From Hyphomonadaceae bacterium (GTDB lineage: Bacteria; Pseudomonadota; Alphaproteobacteria; Caulobacterales; Aquidulcibacteraceae): a stretch of DNA of 64,000 bases. Positions within the stretch are counted from its first letter, which is position 1. Every line of letters starts with the position of its first letter. The notes under the pieces are model-generated. The model made no database searches. It saw nothing but the letters and a program-made list of their open reading frames with translations, and was not told the origin of the DNA. The stretch spans positions 110,413 to 174,412 of the forward strand of contig WRPI01000002.1 of NCBI GenBank assembly GCA_009773395.1, read 5' to 3'. Below are positions 55,738 through 64,000 of this stretch, in pieces. The position numbers and the translations under genes were made by a program.

Positions 55738-56663
55738 TCGTAAGTAACTTTCGGATCAAGCACCGCGTAAAGCAAATCGGCAATCAAATTAAGGATAATG
55801 ATAAGGCTGGCATAAAGCACCACCACCGCCATCACTACTGGGTAGTCACGCTGTAACGCAGAGGTCACAAAATTGCGGCCAATACCCGGCAATTGAAACA
55901 CATTCTCGATTACTACGGAACCAGTTATCAAAGCTGCGCAGGCGGGGCCAATATATGAAACCAAAGGCAGGATTGAAGCACGAAGCGCGTGGCGCGTTAA
56001 AACTGCAATTTCGGGCAGGCCTTTGGCGCGGGCAGTGCGGACAAAGTTGGAGTTTAGGACTTCAATCGCGCTTGCCCGCACTAGTCTCGAAATAATCGCG
56101 ATTTGTGGCAGCGACAAAGTTATTACTGGCAACAGCATTGTATCAATGGTCATTTTGCCCAAATCAAGACCAGCAGTCGGAAGCCAGCCCAAATACACCC
56201 CAACCACCAAAGACAAAAGCGGACCAGTGACAAAAGTTGGAATACAAATGCCCGCCATCGCAATTGCCATGATCGAATAGTCAGTCGTTTGATTGTGGTT
56301 AAGCGCTGCGGTAAGCCCCAAAGGAACGCCAATAAAAATTGCCAAAGTTAGGGCACTAAAACCCAAAACTATCGAAACTGGAAAACCAGAACCGATAATT
56401 TCGGCAACGCTTTGGTCTTTATACACCAAGCTTGGGCCCAAATCTAAAATGAACAGGCCTTTAAGATAGTCAAGAAATTGCACGAATAATGGCTTATCGA
56501 AACCATAATGCTCTATGATAAGTTGGCGAATTTCAGCCGACATCGCGCGTTCAGAATCAAACGGGCTACCGGGTGCGGCGCGCATCAAGAAAAATGCCAT
56601 CGCAATTATGATTAACATGGTGGGTATCGCCACCAAAAGTCTCTTAATACTAAATGACAACAT
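55734..56663 (-). CDS. oppB: Peptide ABC transporter permease OppB
   Basis: The 309-residue permease has six membrane helices and the EAA-type loop (NFVRTARAKGLPEIAVLTRHAL). It is first in the two-gene oppBC operon. The binding protein gene oppA lies 5 kb downstream in the same direction and is probably its partner. 265 bp separate its start from mtgA; I see no gene there. Confidence 0.93.
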   Translation of the reverse strand: MLSFSIKRLLVAIPTMLIIIAMAFFLMRAAPGSPFDSERAMSAEIRQLIIEHYGFDKPLFVQFLDYLKGLFILDLGPSLVYKDQSVAEIIGSGFPVSIVLGFSALTLAIFIGVPLGLTAALNHNQTTDYSIMAIAMAGICIPTFVTGPLLSLVVGVYLGWLPTAGLDLGKMTIDTMLLPVITLSLPQIAIISRLVRASAIEVLNSNFVRTARAKGLPEIAVLTRHALRASILPLVSYIGPACAALITGSVVIENVFQLPGIGRNFVTSALQRDYPVVMAVVVLYASLIIILNLIADLLYAVLDPKVTYE

Positions 56664-56928
56664 TCATTGTGTCCAAATTTGCAAATCAATAGCGATTATT
56701 AGTTTCGCATTTATTTGCGTGAGTCAATGCATTTTTCAAGAAAAAAAATTAACATTAACAACATGTTATGGTTAATTTTGATGCCGCCGAGACGCTATAT
56801 ACCTTATGTTAAAGGCTTGGAAGCGTTTCCAAAAAACGCGCGGCACGCCAAATAGGCGAACAATGTTGCAAGTGAAACTAAATTGTGCAGTGCGGCATAA
56901 TATTTTTGCAGTTGCGAATGTGCTGGCT

Positions 56929-57690
56929 CTATTTGTAAATGCAGGCGTCCAGCCCAGAGCTACGCACAGTTTGCGCCCCGCGAACAATGCGGTTTGCACG
57001 GCGTGAAACCCTGCCACTTGGGGATTTAACGCTCCATTTGCGTGGGCTTGGCAAAATCGCGATGATGCGTGCGGCTTCACTTGGGCTCAGGTTTTTCGCT
57101 GATTTATGGTAATAATATCGCGCTGCGGCTTCGGCGCCAAAAATACCATCGCCCATTTCGGCGACATTAAGATACGCCTCCATGATTCGCCGCTTGGGCC
57201 AAAAAAGCTCAATCAAAGCTGTATAGCCTGCTTCCAATCCTTTGCGGATATATGATCTTGCGGGCCACAGAAACACGTTTTTCGCGGTTTGTTGGCTGAT
57301 GGTGGAAGCGCCGCGCAATTTGCGGCCGGCTTTATTGGCTTTGGCGGCGCGTTTCATGGCCTCCCATTCAAAGCCATTATGGTAACAAAATCGTGCGTCT
57401 TCGGCGGCAATTGCGGCATCGACCATATTGCGGCTAATATTGCGCAAGGAAACTGGGTGATAACGGATTTTGTCGCCTTCAAATGCGCGCTGCACCATCA
57501 AATAAGTCGCGGGCATTGGTATGAAGCGATAAATAATCACCAAACCAATCACGAAAAAAAACGCATAAGCAATGAAGCGAGCAAATAAATAACCGAAACC
57601 GCGTTTTGTCGGCTTGGGCCGTTTTGTGCGCCGCCTTACACCTGTTTTGGGCGTGGTTTCAGCGGTTTTTGATACAATGGTTTCGTTCAT
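56929..57690 (-). CDS. mtgA: Monofunctional biosynthetic peptidoglycan transglycosylase
   Basis: The 253-residue protein has a basic N-terminus, one membrane anchor (about residues 33-53) and a GT51 domain with the catalytic Glu in AAEDARFCYHNGF, GASTISQQTAKN and the second Glu in RRIMEAYLNVAEMG. It polymerises lipid II into glycan strands in the periplasm. Its start overlaps the queG stop by 4 bp, so it is coupled to queG in a gst-queG-mtgA operon. Confidence 0.95.
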   Translation of the reverse strand: MNETIVSKTAETTPKTGVRRRTKRPKPTKRGFGYLFARFIAYAFFFVIGLVIIYRFIPMPATYLMVQRAFEGDKIRYHPVSLRNISRNMVDAAIAAEDARFCYHNGFEWEAMKRAAKANKAGRKLRGASTISQQTAKNVFLWPARSYIRKGLEAGYTALIELFWPKRRIMEAYLNVAEMGDGIFGAEAAARYYYHKSAKNLSPSEAARIIAILPSPRKWSVKSPSGRVSRRANRIVRGAQTVRSSGLDACIYK

Positions 57691-58721
57691 TCTGCCAATA
57701 ACTTCTCAAGTGCCCAATTCGCGGCATTTTTTACCATTGGGTTGTTGCCATTAGCAAGAGTGGTTAGTGTGGCTTCGAAATGAATTTCACCGCTATTTCC
57801 CATGGCAATTGCGATATTGCGTAAAAACTTATTTATGCCAATGCGCTTTATTGGGCTTTTTTTGAATATTTCACGAAAGCCCATATCGTCGAGTTTCGCT
57901 AATTCACTCAAATTCGGGGCAAGTGTCGCGGCGCGAGGCAAAAATGCGGCGTCTGTTGTTGGAGTTGCAAATTTGTTCCACGGGCAAATGGCCAAACAAT
58001 CATCACAGCCATAAATGCGATTGCCCATTAGCGCCATCAATTCAGGTTCAATATCGCCATCATGTTCAATTGTTAAATATGAAATGCATTTCCGAGCATC
58101 GATTTTATAGGGCGCTATTATCGCCCTCGTAGGGCAAATATCAATGCAGGCAGTACAAGTGCCGCAATTATCGATTTCGGCTGCATCATATTCCAATTCA
58201 TGCGCCACCAAAATTGAACCCAGAAACAACCACGAACCAAATTCACGGCTTGCCAAATTGGTGTGCTTGCCTTGCCAACCAAGCCCAGCGCGTTGCGCTA
58301 ATGGTTTCTCCATCAATGGCGCGGTATCGACAAATACTTTGACTTCGCACTTTAATTGCCGATGAATTTCCCCCGCCAAAACTTTGAGGCGTTTTTTGAT
58401 TAATTCGTGATAATCATCATTTTGCGCATAAACCGAAATCACGCCATTTTGTTTATGTTGAAGGGCTCCAAGCGGGTCCAATTGCGGCCCATAATTTACG
58501 CCCAGCATTATCACCGAAATGGCCCCGTCCCACATTGCGTTGGGGTGCGAACGGCGCTGCTTCGTGGTTTCAAGCCATTCCATTGTGCCGTGATGCTGGT
58601 TTTCAAGATATTCACGCAGTCCTTCGCCGGCTTGCCACGGCTGTCTGACATCACAAATTGCGACCGCATCAAAACCATTGGCCAAGGCGAGAGCTTTGAT
58701 TTGGGCGGAGGAAAACGGCAT
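57687..58721 (-). CDS. queG: Epoxyqueuosine reductase
   Basis: This enzyme reduces epoxyqueuosine to queuosine at the wobble base of tRNA, using cobalamin and two 4Fe-4S clusters. Cluster ligands are seen in CGTCTACIDICPT and CDDCLAICPWN. The catalytic Asp region is VFVDTAPLMEKPLA. The ATG at 58719-58721 gives 344 residues; one at 58733 would add 4. A C-terminal HEAT-like extension is present, as in full-length QueG. Confidence 0.95.
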   Translation of the reverse strand: MPFSSAQIKALALANGFDAVAICDVRQPWQAGEGLREYLENQHHGTMEWLETTKQRRSHPNAMWDGAISVIMLGVNYGPQLDPLGALQHKQNGVISVYAQNDDYHELIKKRLKVLAGEIHRQLKCEVKVFVDTAPLMEKPLAQRAGLGWQGKHTNLASREFGSWLFLGSILVAHELEYDAAEIDNCGTCTACIDICPTRAIIAPYKIDARKCISYLTIEHDGDIEPELMALMGNRIYGCDDCLAICPWNKFATPTTDAAFLPRAATLAPNLSELAKLDDMGFREIFKKSPIKRIGINKFLRNIAIAMGNSGEIHFEATLTTLANGNNPMVKNAANWALEKLLAE

Positions 58722-58729
58722 AGCCAATA

Positions 58730-59404
58730 TCAAAAATCCAAATTTCGATAATGCGGCGGCGGAACAATGCCCGCCACTGTATCGACTAAAACTGCCCTAA
58801 AGGCTGGGCGTTGTTTTAGGCCCGAATAAAATTGTTTGGCTTCATAATTCAAATCCCATGATACCAAATCAAAATAGTCCAAAAGCGATAATTGCGCCCA
58901 AATAATAATGTCGGCCAATGAAAATTTGCCGCCAATCATGAAGCCGCCTTTTGCGGTGCGCGCTGCTGTCACTTCTAAAAACTCGCGCGCGCCGTCACGC
59001 AAATGCCGCATTTTTTGCATATCGGGGGACCCCGCACGATTTAATATTTTATGGGCTTTTTCTTCCATCAATGTTTGATAAAGCGGCGCAAAGTCACGAA
59101 TTGCTTCGGCGCAAAAAACCCGCACATTGGCGCGCTCCATTGGCCCACCAGGGAAAAAATGGGGTGAGGGGATTGTATCTTCAAGATATTCAAAAGCTGG
59201 CATAGCTTCGCGGATTATCGCGCCATTGCCCCACATGTCGTCGGTCAAAATAGGTGTGCGGCCTTGTGGGTCAATGTTCAATAAATCTACATCCGCGCCA
59301 AAAACTGGCGCTTCAATTTTATGAAAAGCAGCCCGCTTTTCACCCAAACCAATAATCAGGGCGCGTGAAAGCGGGTCAAAATTGCGGAAATAGATCTTTA
59401 TCAT
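58730..59404 (-). CDS. Glutathione S-transferase family protein
   Basis: From the ATG at 59402-59404 the protein has 224 residues, the usual GST length. The N-terminal thioredoxin-like domain (IKIYFRNFDPLSRALIIGLG, catalytic Ser in PLSRAL) ends with the glutathione-binding ...REAMPAFEYLED. The C-terminal all-helical domain has GGKFSLADIIIWAQLSLLDY. It conjugates or reduces with glutathione; the substrate is unknown. It heads the gst-queG-mtgA cluster. Confidence 0.9.
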   Translation of the reverse strand: MIKIYFRNFDPLSRALIIGLGEKRAAFHKIEAPVFGADVDLLNIDPQGRTPILTDDMWGNGAIIREAMPAFEYLEDTIPSPHFFPGGPMERANVRVFCAEAIRDFAPLYQTLMEEKAHKILNRAGSPDMQKMRHLRDGAREFLEVTAARTAKGGFMIGGKFSLADIIIWAQLSLLDYFDLVSWDLNYEAKQFYSGLKQRPAFRAVLVDTVAGIVPPPHYRNLDF

Positions 59405-59541
59405 GGCAATAGGCCATTTGCACCACAAGCGTGGAATTAGTCAAACTCGCGTGACACAGCGAAGGCGAGGGCGCACAGTATCCTGAAAAGCCGTCTCCTA
59501 TCACAATTTCGGCGCTTTTGCGAAAGTTTTGATGCTTCAGT

Positions 59542-59631
59542 GTCATCCCCAAATTTTCATAGAAAATATCGGGGATCTCGGAGTAATAAATACCAGATCC
59601 CCGATAAAATCTTTGATTTTTCGGGGATGAC
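59542..59631. repeat. Palindromic intergenic repeat, copy 3 (inverted)
   Basis: Same element as at 16997 and 51448, in the opposite orientation. It begins GTCATCCCCAAATTTTC and ends TTTTTCGGGGATGAC. It occupies part of the 356-bp gap between the divergent gst and yajC genes; the rest of the gap shows no gene, only the presumed promoters. Confidence 0.86.
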
Positions 59632-59760
59632 AATAAACCCCTTGATTGGAATTGATATCAGCCAATGCACCAATCTGCTTTGCCCCATTGTGATTTTGCT
59701 CCATTGTCCCTATTTAGCATCTACAATTGAAATCAAAATATAAAGAAGCTCGGAGTAAAT

Positions 59761-60111
59761 ATGTTTTCGACCCCCGCCTTTGCTCAGACAGCTAATGCTG
59801 TCGCAACAGGGCCCACCAGCCTTTTGATGAATTTGCTGCCTATGGTAGCTGTATTGGGGGTGTTTTACTTCCTGCTTATTCGCCCACAACAAGCGCGCCA
59901 AAAAGCGCATATGGCGCTGATTAATGGCCTTAAACGCGGCGATGTGGTGGTTACCGCAGGTGGCTTAATTGGCAAAGTTTCAAAAATAAGCGATACGGAT
60001 GTTTCAGTTGAGCTTGCGCCAAATGTCGTCGTCAAAGTTGTTCGGCACACCATAAGCGAAGTTCGCGGCCTAACCCCGGCTGCACCCGCCAATGATACGC
60101 CAAAAGTATAA
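59761..60111 (+). CDS. yajC: Preprotein translocase subunit YajC
   Basis: The 116-residue protein has one membrane segment (about residues 22-42, VLGVFYFLLIRPQQ at its end) and a small cytoplasmic domain (GDVVVTAGGLIGKVSKI). YajC binds SecDF beside the SecYEG channel. It is first in the yajC-secD-secF operon, 5 bp before secD. GGAG lies 8 bp before the ATG. Confidence 0.95.
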   Translation: MFSTPAFAQTANAVATGPTSLLMNLLPMVAVLGVFYFLLIRPQQARQKAHMALINGLKRGDVVVTAGGLIGKVSKISDTDVSVELAPNVVVKVVRHTISEVRGLTPAAPANDTPKV

Positions 60112-60116
60112 ATCAC

Positions 60117-61763
60117 ATGCTTAAGCTTGCTCGTTGGCGCTACCTCACAGTCATTATTGTTACTTTGCTTGGCATTTTATGGGCCTTGCCTAACGCATTG
60201 CCGCCAAATATCCGTGCGCAATATCCAGGCTTTTTGCCAAATAAGACCATTAATTTGGGCCTTGATTTGCAAGGCGGTTCGCATCTTTTGTTTGAGGTGG
60301 ACAAAGACGCGGTTTACAAGCAACGCCTTGAAACTGTTGCTGACGATTTAACTGGCGCATTGCGCGGCGTTCGCAAAGCTGGCGAGTTGGGCGCACGCAA
60401 AACGCCTATCGCGTTTTCTGGCCGTGGCCAAAGCAGCGATGGCTCGGTGGTTCGGGTCACTATTACCAATTTAAGCGACATGCCAGAAGCATTGAACCGC
60501 ATTTCAAAACTCGGCCAACCAATTGATGGCGCAAGTGGTGTTATTGCAAACACCGATTTATTGGTTCGTAATGTAGCCAATAATATTGAGATTTCGCTTT
60601 CCCCCGAAGCAAAATTGGCGATGTCACGCCGTGCCGTTACCCAATCCATTGAAGTTATTAGGCGCAGAATTGACGAAACTGGCACTAAGGAGCCGTCAAT
60701 TACTCGCCAGGGGGCCGACAGAATCGTGGTGCAAGCACCTGGCGAATCGGATCCTGAAAAATTAAAGTCGCTAATTGGGCAAACCGCAAAATTGACTTTC
60801 CAATTATTGGATGATTCGGTGCCCGTTGCCGAAGCAATGGCCGGCCGCATTCCGCCTGGTTCTGTGCTTTTACCGCAACCTTCACAGCCGAACGAACCAT
60901 TTGTATTGGTTAAACGCCGCGCCGTAGTTTCGGGCGAGAATTTGGTGGATGCAAGGCCGAGTTTTGATCAACAAACCAATCAACCTGTTGTGAGTTTCCG
61001 TTTTGACGGCGCAGGTTCGCGCGCTTTTGGTCGCGTAACAACCACCAATGTGGGCAAAAGATTTGCGATTATACTGGACGATAAAATTATTTCCGCGCCA
61101 AATATTCAATCGCCAATTATCGGCGGTGCGGGCGTAATTACGGGCGGATTTACGGTTGAAAGTGCTGCCGAATTGTCTACGCTTTTGCGTGGTGGTGCGC
61201 TTCCTGCGCCATTGACGATTTTGGAACAAAGAACCGTCACCGCCGAACTTGGCAAGGACGCAGTAGAAGCTGGCGCGACTGCTGGCATCATTGCAATGGT
61301 TTCGGTGATGATATTTATGTTTCTGGCCTATGGTTTCACTTTCGGTGGCTTTTCGATATTGGCGCTTTGCGTGAATATAGTATTGATTTTCGCTGGCATG
61401 GGGGCAGTTGGCGCAACTTTGACCTTGCCGGGTATCGCTGGTTTGGTCTTGACACTGGGCATGGCGGTCGATGCCAATGTCTTGATTTATGAGCGAATGC
61501 GTGAAGAATTTGCGGCGGGCCGTTCGGCGGCACTGGCAATTGATGCGGGCTTCTCACGCGCCGTTGTCACGATTATCGATTCGCATATCACTAGCTTGCT
61601 GTCGGCGCTTATCCTATTTTATTTTGGCTCTGGGCCAGTGCGCGGTTTCGCTTGGACGCTTTCGCTCGGGATTTTGACTTCGGTCTTTACCGCAGTTCTT
61701 GTAAGCCAAGTTTTGATTGCGCTGTGGTTTAGACAGACCCGCGCCAAAGTCCTTCCAATTTAG
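60117..61763 (+). CDS. secD: Protein translocase subunit SecD
   Basis: The 548-residue protein has six membrane segments and a large periplasmic part between the first two (about residues 30-360). LGLDLQGGSHLLFEVD is the conserved D1 motif; GMAVDANVLIYERMREE is the fourth-segment motif with the Asp needed for proton-driven translocation. With SecF it pulls exported proteins from the periplasmic side. It is followed 13 bp later by secF. Confidence 0.97.
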   Translation: MLKLARWRYLTVIIVTLLGILWALPNALPPNIRAQYPGFLPNKTINLGLDLQGGSHLLFEVDKDAVYKQRLETVADDLTGALRGVRKAGELGARKTPIAFSGRGQSSDGSVVRVTITNLSDMPEALNRISKLGQPIDGASGVIANTDLLVRNVANNIEISLSPEAKLAMSRRAVTQSIEVIRRRIDETGTKEPSITRQGADRIVVQAPGESDPEKLKSLIGQTAKLTFQLLDDSVPVAEAMAGRIPPGSVLLPQPSQPNEPFVLVKRRAVVSGENLVDARPSFDQQTNQPVVSFRFDGAGSRAFGRVTTTNVGKRFAIILDDKIISAPNIQSPIIGGAGVITGGFTVESAAELSTLLRGGALPAPLTILEQRTVTAELGKDAVEAGATAGIIAMVSVMIFMFLAYGFTFGGFSILALCVNIVLIFAGMGAVGATLTLPGIAGLVLTLGMAVDANVLIYERMREEFAAGRSAALAIDAGFSRAVVTIIDSHITSLLSALILFYFGSGPVRGFAWTLSLGILTSVFTAVLVSQVLIALWFRQTRAKVLPI

Positions 61764-61776
61764 TTAGAGATTATCA

Positions 61777-62811
61777 ATGACAACCAAAAAATCTATATGG
61801 CCTCTAATTCGCTTGGTTCCAAAACAAACCCATTATGGTTTCGTGCGTTTTGCGCGCATGGCGGCATCTGCATCTGTTGTTTTGGTGATTTTGACTTTTG
61901 TGGCATTTGCAACTGGTGGTTTGCGGCAAAACCCAATCACCGAATTTAATAATGCCCAAGGCGGATTTGGCCAAAAAATCGGTGCAGTATTTGCTGACGC
62001 TTTTAACCTTGGCATCGACTTCAAAGGGGGCGTTTCGATTGAAGCTATTGCCCCTACGGCAATTGACATGGGCACAGTGCGCGCCGCATTACACACCATG
62101 CCCGGAATTCGTGACCCGCAAGTTCAAGGCTTTGATAAACCCAGCCAAATTATGGTTCGCTTTTTGGCCGAAAATAATCGGAATGAACAAGCTATTCAAA
62201 CAGTTAAGACTGAACTGGCGAAAGTTGTCCCGGGCGTAAGATTTTCACCGCCCGATATTGTCGGTTCCAAAGTGTCCGATGAATTATATCGCAACGGGAT
62301 TATGGCTTTGGTTGCGGCTATGGCAATGATGCTGGTTTATATTTGGTTTCGTTTTGAATTGCAGATGGGCGTTGGTTCGGTTGTGGCGCTTTTGCATGAC
62401 GTGGTTTTGACTTTGGGCTTTTTGTCTGTGACGCGGCTAGAGTTTTCGCTAACTTCAATTGCAGCGATTTTGACCATTATTGGTTATTCGATGAACGATA
62501 CCGTTGTGGTCTATGATAGATTGCGCGAAAATATGCGCAAATGGAAATCCAAACCAATGGATGAACTAATTGATCTTTCGACCAATGAAACTTTGTCCCG
62601 CACTATCATCACTGGCATGACGACCTTGCTTGCGCTATTTGGCCTAACAGTGGTCGGCGGAACCACGATTCAGTCCTTCACAATTGCGATGATATTTGGT
62701 GTTTTCATCGGGACATATTCGTCAATTTATGTCGCCGCGCCGTTTAGTCTGCTTATTCCGCGCAGTGGCAAAGTGCAGAAATTGCAAACAATGCATGATG
62801 ATAGGCCTTAA
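61777..62811 (+). CDS. secF: Protein translocase subunit SecF
   Basis: The 344-residue protein has six membrane segments and the family motifs FNLGIDFKGGVSIE, GYSMNDTVVVYDRLREN and a GTYSSIYVAAP tail motif. It is SecD's partner in the inner membrane. It is last in the yajC-secDF operon. Confidence 0.97.
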   Translation: MTTKKSIWPLIRLVPKQTHYGFVRFARMAASASVVLVILTFVAFATGGLRQNPITEFNNAQGGFGQKIGAVFADAFNLGIDFKGGVSIEAIAPTAIDMGTVRAALHTMPGIRDPQVQGFDKPSQIMVRFLAENNRNEQAIQTVKTELAKVVPGVRFSPPDIVGSKVSDELYRNGIMALVAAMAMMLVYIWFRFELQMGVGSVVALLHDVVLTLGFLSVTRLEFSLTSIAAILTIIGYSMNDTVVVYDRLRENMRKWKSKPMDELIDLSTNETLSRTIITGMTTLLALFGLTVVGGTTIQSFTIAMIFGVFIGTYSSIYVAAPFSLLIPRSGKVQKLQTMHDDRP

Positions 62812-62920
62812 AACTCGCGCGAGTGATATTTCTGACTATTTTGGTGGGATTTAGCTTGAATTTTGCCTGAAATTACGGCAAAAAGGCATCAATAATCTTG
62901 TTTTGAGAAGGAAAAGGGAC

Positions 62921-63541
62921 GTGGGCGCACTATTATCAAATCTTCGTAATACCGTAATTATTGGCTTTTTATTGGCAATTGCCTTGATTGTAGCTTTTTA
63001 CCTTAAGCAAAGTGGTGGCGGCGCCTTTGATATTCGCGCAGCTTTGCACGAAGGCGCACTCCGTTGGTTGCACGTGCTTTCTGGCATCATGTGGATCGGC
63101 CTATTATATTATTTCAATTTCGTGCAAATCCCAACCATGCCTTCAATCCCCGACGAACTAAAACCTGCTGTGGGCAAGTTTATTGCGCCAAAAGCATTGT
63201 TTTGGTTCCGTTGGGCGGCAATGGCCACACTCGCAACTGGGATTTTAGTCGCTTGGAGCCGCGGCTATTTGCTTAGCGCTTATACGCTTGGCGCGACCGA
63301 AAACTTTGCGGTGGCAGGGCACACATTCATCGGTATAGGCATGTGGCTGGCGACAATCATGTGGTTCAATGTTTGGTTTGTGATATGGCCCAATCAGAAA
63401 ATCGCGCTTGGTTTGGTTGAAGCTGCGGCGGAGGCAAAACCAAAAGCCGCGCGTTTGGCAATGTTGTTTTCGCGCACCAACACGATGTTGTCGGTTCCAA
63501 TGCTGGCCGCAATGTCGATGTCACAAACTATGTTTGGCTAA
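62921..63541 (+). CDS. PuuD-like membrane protein (urate hydroxylase membrane domain)
   Basis: A GTG at 62921-62923 preceded by AAGG-type bases gives 206 residues; a TTG at 62903 would add 6. It has about four to five membrane helices and matches the membrane domain of PuuD-type proteins, with RWLHVLSGIMWIGLLYYFNF and HTFIGIGMWLATIMWFNVWFVIWP. The cytochrome c part of true urate hydroxylases is absent. Histidines in the helices may bind heme. No other purine-degradation gene is nearby, so the function is open. Confidence 0.82.
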   Translation: MGALLSNLRNTVIIGFLLAIALIVAFYLKQSGGGAFDIRAALHEGALRWLHVLSGIMWIGLLYYFNFVQIPTMPSIPDELKPAVGKFIAPKALFWFRWAAMATLATGILVAWSRGYLLSAYTLGATENFAVAGHTFIGIGMWLATIMWFNVWFVIWPNQKIALGLVEAAAEAKPKAARLAMLFSRTNTMLSVPMLAAMSMSQTMFG

Positions 63542-63542
63542 G

Positions 63543-64000
63543 ATGGGTAAAGTTTGGCCTTTGACGGGCTTTATTCTTGGTTCAATTTTTGCATTTTCGG
63601 CGCTAGCAAATGCCGAAGTGCTTGACGCGAACGCTGGTGGTTTTGCGCTTAAACGAACTTACGAAATAAATGCACCGCGCGCCAGTGTTTATCGCGCTTT
63701 AATCCACCCCGAACGCTGGTGGAGTTCGTCCCACACTTGGTCGGGTACTGCCAGTAATTTAAGTATGTCGGCACGGGCAGGGGGCTGTTTCTGTGAGCGT
63801 TTGGCAAATGGCGGTAGTGTCCAGCATATGACAATTGTTTATGCCGCGCCCAATCAAGAATTGCGGATGTTTGGCGCTTTGGGGCCATTGCAAATGACTG
63901 GCGCGAGTGGGCATTTGAATGTTAAACTTGAGGAAAATGGCGGCAAAACAAATATGAGTGTCACGTTTGATGTGGGCGGTTACGCCAATGGCGGCCTTAA
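63543..64000 (+). CDS. SRPBCC family protein with signal peptide, C-terminus outside window
   Basis: The ATG lies 1 bp after the stop of the PuuD-like gene. At least 152 residues are present: a signal peptide ending SALANA, then an SRPBCC/START-type domain (LKRTYEINAPRASVYRALI, PERWWSSSHTW). Such domains bind hydrophobic ligands; here it would act in the periplasm. The frame stays open to the window edge. Confidence 0.82.
   Translation, partial: MGKVWPLTGFILGSIFAFSALANAEVLDANAGGFALKRTYEINAPRASVYRALIHPERWWSSSHTWSGTASNLSMSARAGGCFCERLANGGSVQHMTIVYAAPNQELRMFGALGPLQMTGASGHLNVKLEENGGKTNMSVTFDVGGYANGGL

Noticed and set aside
59376-59633. 85-codon minus-strand frame covering palindromic repeat copy 3
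   Set aside because: Most of it is the repeat and gene-start DNA of the glutathione transferase gene; other repeat copies do not conserve the frame.

Overview
The window is chromosomal DNA of an alphaproteobacterium, moderately AT-rich by eye (GC content not computed). The yajC-secD-secF order, a 570-residue MetG, several large TonB-dependent receptors with N-terminal signal peptides, and a maltodextrin locus that combines a receptor, a tryptophan-halogenase-like flavoprotein, a DUF6445 protein and a LacI regulator all point to the Caulobacterales/Hyphomonadaceae side of the class. Sphingomonadales cannot be excluded from sequence alone.

Positions 1-17 kb: the end of a VIT/VWA protein is followed by a malto-oligosaccharide utilisation locus. 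It holds a lipoprotein GH13 amylase, an MFS sugar transporter, a TonB-dependent receptor, the flavin halogenase homologue, a DUF6445 protein with an HxD...H...R pattern, a secreted GH13 enzyme, a cytoplasmic alpha-glucosidase, a LacI regulator and a GH97 glucosidase. The intergenic DNA carries an array of palindromes of the form TGCAAA-WW-TTTGCA. Degenerate copies recur before the secreted GH13 gene and in the lacI/GH97 divergent region, so this is the likely operator of the regulon. A secreted cysteine-peptidase-like protein follows at 17.1 kb.

Positions 18.4-30.6 kb: a genomic island of about 12.2 kb is integrated in the 3' end of tRNA-Thr(UGU). Both ends carry the tRNA-end duplication and clustered TTGGGGTAT boxes that look like integrase arm sites. 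The cargo is a type I restriction-modification operon, hsdR-dinD-hsdS-prrC-hsdM, all on the minus strand. The gene between hsdS and hsdM encodes a PrrC-type anticodon nuclease with Walker motifs and the R-E-H catalytic residues. The island also has a P4-type integrase, a second tyrosine recombinase, an AlpA regulator, an HTH/zinc-ribbon protein and an unknown gene.

Positions 30.8-36.5 kb: metG is translationally coupled to an atypical gene that may encode a nuclease-fold protein. Next come an AbrB-like antitoxin with a frameshifted RelE-like toxin, a Cys-rich secreted protein, a PepSY protein, a DUF2024 protein and tRNA-Gln(UUG). The 3' end of tRNA-Gln is duplicated 174 bp away, a possible scar of another integration.

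Positions 36.8-64 kb: mostly housekeeping and envelope genes. They are sppA, a TPR/aspartyl-hydroxylase fusion, two tandem TonB-dependent receptors beside a divergent S9 peptidase, oppA, a diiron ferritin-like protein, an orphan gene followed by repeat-rich DNA, a cupin, a YqaA-like membrane protein, oppBC, the gst-queG-mtgA cluster, yajC-secDF, a PuuD-like membrane protein and a partial SRPBCC protein. A palindromic repeat of about 90 bp occurs three times between genes (17.0, 51.4 and 59.5 kb).
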